Positions 13,695 to 18,882 of a DNA stretch of 38,708 nt are shown one piece after another (within the stretch, counting starts at the first letter, position 1; every line of letters begins with the position of its first letter). A program made the translations under genes and the position numbers. The notes below the pieces were generated by a model. The model saw only the letters and a program-made list of their open reading frames with translations, ran no database searches and was not told the origin of the DNA. Origin of the DNA: a virus; IMG/VR virus record IMGVR_UViG_3300009136_000020, positions 1-38,708 of that record; one strand, given 5' to 3'.

Positions 13695-14443
13695 ACCGCT
13701 TTCCTCTCTGCCAGCTTCCCATCATTGCAAACAACGGACAGTGTTTCGTTATCTCTCAGCCCAAGGACCCTACGAATAGTCCGCTTGACGCCGTCGTTGA
13801 TTCCCAGAATGGGGTCATTGCTGTTCAGTTCCGTGAGCCAGGTCAGCCCCCAGGCTGCATTCCCAGCGTACTTGAGTACTGCCTGTGTCCGCTCGATTCC
13901 AATGCCCGGCAAGCTGGCCAGAACGGCTTGTGCGTCCGAAAATAAAGCTGCTTCTCTTGCTGGGGGAACGTGTACCGTGTCCCGCTCCCGGTCAGCTAGG
14001 CGAATGCATGCGTTCTCGAAATCATGATCCCCTGCAGCGTGCACGATCCCGATCCCCATTTCCTGGAGTGTGAGCAAGGCACCTTGCACGGCATCCCAAT
14101 TCCAGCCGGTGATCCGTGTATGGCCGGGGCTCCCATTGCTTGCTGCCTGTTTGGTGGTCACTTTTCCGTTAGCCATGCGCTCGAATTGTCCAGTGATTAC
14201 CACGTAGACCCACTCGGAAAGCCTGAGCATGCGCGTACCTTGGTCAAAAATCCGGTTGCTTTTCAATGAACCGAGAAAATCATCCGGGGTTTTGCGCTCG
14301 ATAACCAAGATTTTGCTGTCATCTGTAGCCAGGTGTACGTCACCGCTGCTGAGAACATTTTTCGCTGTGGGTACGCCGCCAAAGGTCAGCTTTTGCACCC
14401 ACTCTGGTTCTCTTGTGTCAACCATCACTCCTAGAATTGCCAT
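13691..14443 (-). CDS. ERCC4-type structure-specific nuclease with helix-hairpin-helix
   Basis: This 250-aa nuclease starts at ATG 14443, with GGAG seven bases upstream; a TTG at 14461 has no such site. Residues 5-12 (GVMVDTRE) and the active-site pattern GDVHL...VIERKTPDD (G34-D35, E49-R50-K51, D54) match ERCC4/Mus81-type nucleases. A C-terminal LASLPGIGIERTQAVLKYAG is a helix-hairpin-helix that would bind branched DNA. It probably cuts branch or flap intermediates from RecT-driven recombination or replication. Confidence 0.9.
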   Translation of the reverse strand: MAILGVMVDTREPEWVQKLTFGGVPTAKNVLSSGDVHLATDDSKILVIERKTPDDFLGSLKSNRIFDQGTRMLRLSEWVYVVITGQFERMANGKVTTKQAASNGSPGHTRITGWNWDAVQGALLTLQEMGIGIVHAAGDHDFENACIRLADRERDTVHVPPAREAALFSDAQAVLASLPGIGIERTQAVLKYAGNAAWGLTWLTELNSNDPILGINDGVKRTIRRVLGLRDNETLSVVCNDGKLAERKAV

Positions 14444-14447
14444 ATCT

Positions 14448-14795
14448 CTACTCCGTGACAAACGATTGAAGGCGTCTGACTGCGACGATCCGACCGCCCG
14501 CGCCCCGGATAGCCGTAAATCCAGTGTCCGGAGCTAATACATCATTTCGCCCTGATCGCCGCGCGACCAGGTTTGAAACGATATACAGTGTGTCTCCACT
14601 TACCTGCGACGGAAGGCCACAAACGCCACCGTACACAATCTCTCGAATGGGGATTCCGCGCACAGGGGGCAGGTCGTTACGCTCTTCCCGAACGCGCGCG
14701 ATGGTTCCCGAGGGAGGAATGTCGATCTGTGGACCGCCACCATATTCGGGGATAATGGTCACCATGTGTGGGGTCAAATTCACGAATTTTATCAT
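14448..14795 (-). CDS. Phage conserved small protein (NLTPH-type), 115 aa
   Basis: The start ATG 14795 has GAGG five bases upstream. The protein opens MIKFVNLTPHMVTIIPEYGG, an opening seen in small phage and actinobacterial proteins of unknown function. Glycine-rich strands follow (IREIVYGGVCGLPSQVSGDT), ending in RIVAVRRLQSFVTE. It looks like an all-beta soluble protein. It lies four bases before the ERCC4 nuclease and just left of the tRNA gene. Confidence 0.68.
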   Translation of the reverse strand: MIKFVNLTPHMVTIIPEYGGGPQIDIPPSGTIARVREERNDLPPVRGIPIREIVYGGVCGLPSQVSGDTLYIVSNLVARRSGRNDVLAPDTGFTAIRGAGGRIVAVRRLQSFVTE

Positions 14796-14834
14796 GTGAT
14801 CCTCTTTTCTCTGTGATGGTGCCACTTAATCAAA

Positions 14835-14906
14835 AGCCTGGGGCCGGACTCGAACCGGCTTCTCTCGTGTACAAGACGATTGCTCTATCCTCTGAGCTAC
14901 CCAGGC
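14835..14906 (-). tRNA. tRNA-Thr(UGU)
   Basis: A full cloverleaf reads on the minus strand. The acceptor GCCTGGG pairs with CCCAGGC; the D arm is GCTC/GAGC; the anticodon loop CTTGTAC carries anticodon TGT; a 4-nt variable loop follows; and the T arm is GCCGG-TTCGAGT-CCGGC. The discriminator is T and no CCA is encoded. The anticodon stem has one mismatch at its outer pair. It would decode ACA and possibly other ACN codons, and it is embedded in the leftward early operon. Confidence 0.92.
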
Positions 14907-14943
14907 GATTCTTCTACTTGTTCGAGTCATCATGCCTACTGAC

Positions 14944-15153
14944 TCAATGGTTAGACTGTTTGCGCCGATCGATCTGCTTTCGTAATTTGGCGATATGCTT
15001 GTCAATTGCGCGCCAACCTGCTTGTGGCGGTGGATCATCGATCTCCTGTTCTTCCATGCCGAGATCAACCGCTTCGCATGCTAGCTTTTCCCAGTCTTCC
15101 CACGCCTGTAGTGTATTTGCTACGGCGGTAAGTTTTATCAGCCCCGCTTTCAT
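14944..15153 (-). CDS. Hypothetical protein, 69 aa
   Basis: The ATG at 15153 overlaps the stop of the 57-aa gene (ATGA). The product is helical and charged: TLQAWEDWEKLACEAVDL, an acidic middle, a PPPQAGWR turn, and a basic C-terminal helix (AKLRKQIDRRKQ). No known family is recognised. It precedes the tRNA-Thr gene by about 38 bases and is probably on the same transcript. Confidence 0.65.
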   Translation of the reverse strand: MKAGLIKLTAVANTLQAWEDWEKLACEAVDLGMEEQEIDDPPPQAGWRAIDKHIAKLRKQIDRRKQSNH

Positions 15154-15323
15154 AGCGTTTCACTCAAAGCGAGTTCTGCCGCGCTAGCTTCGCTCAAGGC
15201 CATGTTTGCTGTCTCTCGGGCCGCCTGTGGATCTTGGCTGTATCGGCGATTGAACCGCTGCCGCGCCCAGTATCCCTTGCAGTTGGCGACTATCACCTTG
15301 ACGTATCGTCCGATCTTGCTCAT
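15150..15323 (-). CDS. Hypothetical small basic protein, 57 aa
   Basis: The start ATG 15323 has a near-ideal ribosome site (GGAGG, seven bases upstream). It encodes MSKIGRYVKVIVANCKGYWA followed by a basic RQRFNRRYSQ and an alanine-rich helix (ANMALSEASAAELALSET). Its stop overlaps the next start. A longer frame (15184-15408) covers the same DNA but has no ribosome site, so I prefer this one. Function is unknown. Confidence 0.68.
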   Translation of the reverse strand: MSKIGRYVKVIVANCKGYWARQRFNRRYSQDPQAARETANMALSEASAAELALSETL

Positions 15324-15472
15324 CTTTATACCTCCATAATGTTGGTGCTTGCCGCGTCGTCGTCAAGCCGATTTCATCGCCCGCCCTTACAATCGGCCCC
15401 GATCCCATCTACGTAGAGACCCGCCGTCACGAACGGCGCAGCAAGCAAAGACTCAAAAGTGTAATATCTCGT

Positions 15473-16135
15473 CTATGCCGCAAACAGGGCTGTCACCTCT
15501 TTGCTGTTCAGGTCAAAGTACTTCGAGGTCAATGGATTGGCGGCGATCAGCTTTCCGAGCTCCGTGGGGTCCCCGCTTGCCTGAGCATACAGAGCCGGCA
15601 AGAACTTTGCAGCCACCTCACGACCGTTGTCGGCTTTTGGCGCATCCTCCGGCATCGGGGGCTTTTCGGTCTCGCTTTCGTCCTCATCCCCACGCCCGAA
15701 GAAACTTTCAGCCGCTGTACGACATTCATCCTCACTCGTGTACTGCTCCAAGAACTTGAAGGTCGTTTTCTCCACACGTTCGCCGTCCTTGACGTACGAA
15801 TCGCCCGACTTGACGAGTTCCACGCAAACCCATGACTCGTCCAGGGTAGAGGGGTCGATCCCAGCTACCTTCAACGAGGGCAACACAACGCCAGCCCACT
15901 CGCGAAACTGTGCGATCATATCCCGCTTGATGGTGTAGGCATTTCCGCGCGTAAAGGGTACAACCTCGATCTCGACCGCGATCAGCTTGTTATCAGCCGT
16001 GTGTTGCTGGGAGTCGAAAGGCACCTTGCCGCGCCCTTTCTCCAGGACGCATGCGAAAATGTCCGTAAAACATTGCCCAAAGTACCGCTTGGGCCGCACC
16101 GTCTGATTCCCCGCTTCGTTCCAGAGATCACTCAT
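15473..16135 (-). CDS. Conserved phage protein near recombination genes (possible ssDNA-binding role)
   Basis: This 220-aa protein starts behind AGGAGGAATAAC. It opens MSDLWNEAG, then PKRYFGQCFTDIFACVLEKG, with a beta-rich first 130 residues that includes VAVEI-type strands. A very acidic linker follows (GRGDEDESETEKPP) and then a helical C-terminus. An ordered beta domain plus an acidic tail, encoded in the operon with RecT, RecB-like and ERCC4 proteins, resembles the layout of phage single-strand-binding proteins. I see no direct family motif, so that role is a guess. In frame after its TAG there is an open stretch of 32 codons. Confidence 0.6.
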   Translation of the reverse strand: MSDLWNEAGNQTVRPKRYFGQCFTDIFACVLEKGRGKVPFDSQQHTADNKLIAVEIEVVPFTRGNAYTIKRDMIAQFREWAGVVLPSLKVAGIDPSTLDESWVCVELVKSGDSYVKDGERVEKTTFKFLEQYTSEDECRTAAESFFGRGDEDESETEKPPMPEDAPKADNGREVAAKFLPALYAQASGDPTELGKLIAANPLTSKYFDLNSKEVTALFAA

Positions 16136-16136
16136 G

Positions 16137-16430
16137 TTATTCCTCCATAAGAATTTTGATAGTCATCTTGAGAACTAGATTTGTTTCGTTGATCAGCCAC
16201 CTGGCTAGTTGTTCTGTGGTGACTGCTTTCTGCAACTGCATGCTGTTGTCTCGTAAGGTGGTTACCTCCCTTCTGATCTCAATAATCGAGGTCATGATTT
16301 CGTCTAGCCGTGCACCCTTTTCGAGGATTGCAACCTGAAGTTGATCAAGCTGCTCTCGGATCTGGTCACAGGAATCAATGGTATCTTCACCTACCCAGCG
16401 GACCCACGGCGGTGGTGCTTTTCTTGGCAT
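16137..16430 (-). CDS. Small coiled-coil protein, 97 aa
   Basis: After a proline-rich start (MPRKAPPPWVRWVG), residues 20-65 are a heptad-like coil (QIREQLDQLQVAILEKGARL and IIEIRREVTTLRDNSMQLQK). A hydrophobic helix follows at the C-terminus (NLVLKMTIKILMEE). It overlaps the membrane protein gene on its right by 40 nt, which is more than usual here, so the true start could be internal. No family is recognised. Confidence 0.55.
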   Translation of the reverse strand: MPRKAPPPWVRWVGEDTIDSCDQIREQLDQLQVAILEKGARLDEIMTSIIEIRREVTTLRDNSMQLQKAVTTEQLARWLINETNLVLKMTIKILMEE

Positions 16431-16723
16431 TCCCCCAGCGTCCTTTCTAATCGGTTTTCGTTTGAGAGACTCCTACCGATGATCCCCGCGCTGGATAGAA
16501 CGAATGCCGCCGCGATGCGCCACCAGCTTTGCCACTCGATAACCAACCTGGCGATAAGCAATGTTCCCCCGACTCCGCCGACCACCGTCTGCCAGGTCTT
16601 GCGAACGGTCTTGTGCCGTCCCCACTGGGTACACTGGAGAATCAGCGCCCACGCGATTCCGAATATTAATTCTAAAAGAACGAATAGTGCTACTTTCTGG
16701 GACTTTTTTGTACTTTTTTCCAC
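16391..16723 (-). CDS. Membrane protein of the early operon
   Basis: This protein has two or three hydrophobic stretches (VALFVLLELIFGIAWALI, VVGGVGGTLLIARLVI and IAAAFVLSSAGIIG) with basic flanks. I chose GTG 16723 (110 aa) because GGGGG lies four bases upstream. An alternative ATG at 16792 adds 23 residues, follows a 16-codon mini-frame by four bases, and lacks a ribosome site. As an early, first-operon membrane protein it might alter the host envelope or block superinfection, but nothing in the sequence proves this. Confidence 0.58.
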   Translation of the reverse strand: MEKSTKKSQKVALFVLLELIFGIAWALILQCTQWGRHKTVRKTWQTVVGGVGGTLLIARLVIEWQSWWRIAAAFVLSSAGIIGRSLSNENRLERTLGECQEKHHRRGSAG

Positions 16724-16763
16724 GTTTCCCCCGTTTCGTCTCAAACTGTGGTAGAATATATAC

Positions 16764-16836
16764 GAGTTCGGGGAGGGGGAATCCTCGCTCATGTTATGGC
16801 CGGGTGGTAGGCTGCTGACCTATGCCCGGCTTTTTT
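16764..16836 (+). ncRNA. Candidate small RNA with intrinsic terminator
   Basis: An extended -10 element (TGGTAGAAT, 16749-16757) precedes a GC-rich stretch. This ends in a hairpin (GCCGGG / CCCGGC with inner TAGG / CCTA, 16799-16830) followed by six T residues on the plus strand. No rightward gene lies upstream, so a terminator here needs a local transcript. The predicted RNA of about 73 nt would be antisense to the 5' region of the leftward membrane gene. No -35 was found. Confidence 0.35.
16799..16836 (+). terminator. Rho-independent terminator, rightward
   Basis: The stem GCCGGG (16799-16804) pairs with CCCGGC (16825-16830), with an inner TAGG/CCTA pairing, and TTTTTT follows at 16831-16836. 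It is orientated against the leftward operon, so it ends a rightward transcript. Confidence 0.65.
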
Positions 16837-16885
16837 GCTGTCATGTTCCCCGTCCCTTTAACGCCACCATAGCGGGGATAATGTA

Positions 16886-17077
16886 CTAGTTCTCCCGTGC
16901 TACTTGCTGCTGCTTGCGCTCTTGGTTCGTGCGGATCTCGTTTGCGGCCTGGCGGATTAGGTATCGTAGGGTGTTGTTGTAATCAGCAATGCCTAGGCTC
17001 TGTTGAACCAGGTCAAAGTCGTCAACCTGATCGCCGTAGAGATTAAGGTGGATCTGCTTCCGGGTCTGTTGGGTCAT
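16886..17077 (-). CDS. Ribbon-helix-helix regulator, Cro-position
   Basis: This 63-aa protein starts at ATG 17077 with GGAG seven bases upstream. The pattern RKQIHLNLYGDQVDDF, then LGIADYNNTLRYLIRQAANE, is the strand-helix-helix of a small RHH (Arc/CopG) DNA-binding protein. It is the first gene of the leftward operon, behind a consensus promoter, and faces the repressor gene across a 134-bp divergent region. That is the place of Cro in lambdoid switches, so it probably tunes the lytic/lysogenic choice. A basic, glutamine-rich tail ends the protein. Confidence 0.72.
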   Translation of the reverse strand: MTQQTRKQIHLNLYGDQVDDFDLVQQSLGIADYNNTLRYLIRQAANEIRTNQERKQQQVAREN

Positions 17078-17125
17078 GGTGCTCTCCTGTAAACTCCATA
17101 AATCAATTTGTCCATTACACTTGTC

Positions 17126-17154
17126 ATTATACACTAGATTTAACCTGGTGTCAA
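17126..17154 (-). promoter_or_regulatory. Consensus sigma-70 promoter for the leftward early operon
   Basis: On the minus strand a perfect -35 TTGACA (17154-17149) and a perfect -10 TATAAT (17131-17126) are separated by 17 bp. Transcription would begin near 17119 and reach the RHH regulator start about 42 bases later. A promoter this strong next to a repressor gene is the expected target of that repressor. Confidence 0.92.
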
Positions 17155-17194
17155 GTCTCTTTTTCATTTTGATCACAAGAATGGACAGCAAACG

Positions 17195-17203
17195 TGTTAT
17201 AGT
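17195..17203 (+). promoter_or_regulatory. Extended -10 promoter for the repressor (leaderless mRNA)
   Basis: TGTTATAGT at 17195-17203 is an extended -10 (TGnTATAGT). Seven bases later lies ATG 17211, the repressor start, with no ribosome site between. The mRNA would begin at or next to the start codon, as for lambda cI from PRM. No good -35 is seen, which fits a promoter that may be activated. Confidence 0.55.
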
Positions 17204-17210
17204 AGATATT

Positions 17211-17726
17211 ATGAACAACTTGTCAGATTGGCTTGCCAGAGAATTAGATCAAAGAGGGTGGTCACGGCGCGAATTGGCACGTCGTGCGGGTATTTCACCA
17301 ACACAGGTTAGTAACGTCGTTGCTGATATGGCTAACCCTGGGTTAGATTTTTGTGTATCAATAGCTCGGGGATTAAACGAGAGACCAGAAAAAATTATGC
17401 GCTTGGCCGGAATACTTCCGTCTCTACCTCCCGAGGTTTACGACGAACACGAGTGCTTGGAGTTATACCGGCAGCTCGATGTTCCATTACGAAGATCGCT
17501 ACTCGATTTCATTCGTAGCCTTGTGCATACCGGTGCAAGCATCCCCAAACGTGCTTCACCGAACCCCAGAGGAATTATCGATCGTATGGCGTACGATCTG
17601 GTCACTAACCCAGACGGATTATCAGAAGAAGATATGCAACAGGTTTTTGACTTAATGAAAAAGCTAAGGGGGGATAAAGGGACCCCGCGCAATGTGGCCG
17701 ACATGGGAGAAAGTGGAACGAGTTAG
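17211..17726 (+). CDS. Cro/CI-type helix-turn-helix repressor
   Basis: This 171-aa protein starts at ATG 17211. Residues 4-60 are an XRE-type helix-turn-helix (RGWSRRELARRAGISPTQVS, then NPGLDFCVSIARGLN). The C-terminal 100 residues contain two helical segments (LRRSLLDFIRSLV and SEEDMQQVFDLMKKL) that may form the oligomerisation domain. No Ser/Lys self-cleavage pair like that of LexA/CI is obvious, so induction may not depend on RecA autocleavage. It is the first gene of the only rightward cluster and faces the strong leftward promoter, as expected of the lysogeny repressor. An upstream ATG at 17181 is in frame but has no ribosome site. Confidence 0.82.
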   Translation: MNNLSDWLARELDQRGWSRRELARRAGISPTQVSNVVADMANPGLDFCVSIARGLNERPEKIMRLAGILPSLPPEVYDEHECLELYRQLDVPLRRSLLDFIRSLVHTGASIPKRASPNPRGIIDRMAYDLVTNPDGLSEEDMQQVFDLMKKLRGDKGTPRNVADMGESGTS

Positions 17727-17832
17727 GAGATATAGGAGATACTTCCCAGCTCTTTTGATTGTATTAGGATGGTTTTACTATAAATTAAAAGTGCTGTACT
17801 ACAAAGCACCTTGGCTATTCGCCGGAGCATGA
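17713..17832 (+). CDS. Membrane mini-protein of the lysogeny operon, 39 aa
   Basis: GTG 17713 overlaps the end of the repressor gene, with GGGAG a few bases upstream. It encodes a basic start (RVRRYRRY), a hydrophobic helix (FPALLIVLGWFYY), then KLKVLYYKAPWLFAGA. Its stop lies one base before the next gene's ATG. Tight coupling to the repressor means it should be made in lysogens. A superinfection-exclusion role is an attractive inference; the sequence shows only a membrane peptide. Confidence 0.6.
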   Translation: MERVRRYRRYFPALLIVLGWFYYKLKVLYYKAPWLFAGA

Positions 17833-17833
17833 C

Positions 17834-18196
17834 ATGGCAAGAAAGCGAAATAGTGCAGCATCCAAGCTTGCAGGCGGGGTCATTGCTGCAATCCTGGTTA
17901 TGGTGCTCGCGCGTCTGTGTTGTCCTACTGCCAAGAAAAGGAGCGCAAGTCCCGCGGCTACCTCATGGCCGGCTACCTGGACACCGAGACCCACAGTAAC
18001 AAGCTCGGTACGGTCTCAGCCGGTAAAACCGCAAACAGATCAAAAAGTATGTGACTGTTCGCATGATCGCTATAACTGCTCTAGTTTCAGTAGTTCCCAA
18101 ACAGCGCAATTGTGCTATAATTATTGTAGGTCACTTGGGCACGGGGATATTCACAAGCTGGATAGGGATGGGGACGGTCTAGCCTGTGAGAAATGA
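17834..18196 (+). CDS. Membrane-anchored excalibur-domain protein
   Basis: This 120-aa protein has one N-terminal membrane segment (about residues 11-28, LAGGVIAAILVMVLARLCC), a low-complexity Ser/Thr/Pro linker (about 35-65), and a C-terminal excalibur-type domain: CDCSHDRYNCSSF, then two more cysteines and DRDGDGLACE. The excalibur domain is a small calcium-binding, cysteine-rich motif on bacterial surface proteins and nucleases. Here it would sit outside the membrane. As it is co-expressed with the repressor, lysogenic conversion or exclusion at the cell surface is plausible but unproven. Confidence 0.8.
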   Translation: MARKRNSAASKLAGGVIAAILVMVLARLCCPTAKKRSASPAATSWPATWTPRPTVTSSVRSQPVKPQTDQKVCDCSHDRYNCSSFSSSQTAQLCYNYCRSLGHGDIHKLDRDGDGLACEK

Positions 18197-18203
18197 GGGA
18201 ATC

Positions 18204-18296
18204 ATGGGAACCTGGGTAACGGTCTTTATTATCGTGTTGATCGGCGTTTGGGTGTTGCGAGAATGGCAGGGCAGGGGGCTATTCCGTCACAAGTGA
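18204..18296 (+). CDS. Single-pass membrane mini-protein, 30 aa
   Basis: ATG 18204 has GAGGG five bases upstream. It encodes MGTWVTVFIIVLIGVWVLRE followed by a short basic tail (WQGRGLFRHK). A single membrane helix with a positive-inside tail is clear. It is the last coding frame before the CRISPR array (41 bases on) and closes a repressor, membrane, excalibur, membrane operon. Its size makes the call moderate, but the ribosome site and hydrophobic pattern are good. Confidence 0.58.
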   Translation: MGTWVTVFIIVLIGVWVLREWQGRGLFRHK

Positions 18297-18336
18297 CCTG
18301 TAGTGCTTTGGTCAAGTCAATCACACAAGGGGTAGG

Positions 18337-18611
18337 GTTTTCCCCACACGCGTGGGGATGGACCGATCACGCCACAGGAAGCCATCACGGCGATCGCGTT
18401 TTCCCCACACGCGTGGGGATGGACCGTTTTCGGGTACCAAGTTTGGCGCACCTGTTACCGTTTTCCCCACACGCGTGGGGATGAACCGATCCTTTCTACT
18501 TGGCCTGTCCTGGGGCTTTTGGGTTTCCCCACACGCGTGGGGATGAACCGTGCAAACGCGCATAGGCACCCACGCGCAAGGAGTTTTCCCCACGCGTGTG
18601 GGGATGAACCG
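18337..18611 (+). CRISPR. Cas-less type I-E CRISPR array: 5 repeats, 4 spacers
   Basis: Five 29-nt repeats lie at 18337-18365, 18398-18426, 18460-18488, 18522-18550 and 18583-18611. Spacers are 32, 33, 33 and 32 nt. Repeats begin GTTTTCCCCAC and end GTGGGGATGAACCG (repeats 1-2 have GGACCG), with a CCCCAC/GTGGGG stem, matching type I-E repeats. Repeat 4 begins GGTTT, and repeat 5 swaps the loop to GCGT while keeping the stem. The variant last repeat suggests the leader is on the left, so crRNAs would read rightward. No cas gene exists in this genome, so function would need host Cascade/Cas3. It lies 41 bases downstream of the lysogeny operon and may be transcribed with it. Confidence 0.95.
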
Positions 18612-18648
18612 CAGTCCACATGTTTCGTCCATCATCCGTTCTACCCAA

Positions 18649-18882
18649 GTACACATGGTCACCTGAAAACGTTCATCCATGTATACCTCGACCGTTGCCG
18701 CTGTCCCCCGAAGCCCACACGGTTTGGGTCCGTGAGGTCCCCGGTTCGAGTCCGGGCGCCCCGACTTGGGTACACATGGTGATGGTATTTTACCTGTCCG
18801 TGTGTACCCAGGTTTGTTTTTCCTCCATTCCTGGCCGACCCGGGCGCACACGGTTTGTTTGACTGGGAGGGGCACATGGTCA
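18649..18882. repeat. Short repeats flanking attP (candidate integrase arm sites)
   Basis: GTACACATGGT occurs at 18649-18659 and 18770-18780. TGGGTACACA occurs at 18767-18776 and inverted at 18801-18810. CACATGGTCA occurs at 18652-18661 and at 18873-18882 across the integrase start codon. CACACGGTTTG occurs at 18716-18726 and 18847-18857. They sit on both sides of the tRNA-like core, as arm-type integrase or excisionase sites do. The copy over the start codon could let integrase repress itself. No gene was found in 18612-18875. Confidence 0.5.
18718..18764 (+). other. attP core: 3' half of tRNA-Pro(UGG)
   Basis: This 47-bp stretch is the exact 3' portion of a tRNA: anticodon stem-loop CACGG-TTTGGGT-CCGTG (anticodon TGG), variable AGGTC, T arm CCCGG-TTCGAGT-CCGGG, acceptor strand CGCCCCG and discriminator A. 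The 5' half (CGGGGCG, D arm) is missing upstream, so it is not a tRNA gene. Phages that integrate into tRNA genes carry this piece so that the host tRNA is rebuilt. It lies 111 bases from the integrase start. Confidence 0.85.

Noticed and set aside
14826-15068. An 80-codon minus-strand frame ending in WVAQRIEQSSCTREK
   Set aside because: The tail is the translated tRNA-Thr gene, and the rest overlaps the real 69-aa gene in another frame.
15324-15472. An in-frame 32-codon extension after the TAG of the 220-aa gene (LLAAPFVTAGLYVDGIGADC), then TGA and 15 more codons
   Set aside because: It reads somewhat like protein, but there is no ribosome site or read-through context to support it. It could be chance; homologues with a sense codon at 15473 would revive it.
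18321-18875. A 184-codon minus-strand frame over the CRISPR array with repeated FIPTRVGKT
   Set aside because: The peptide repeats are translations of the 29-nt CRISPR repeats. The array periodicity explains them fully.
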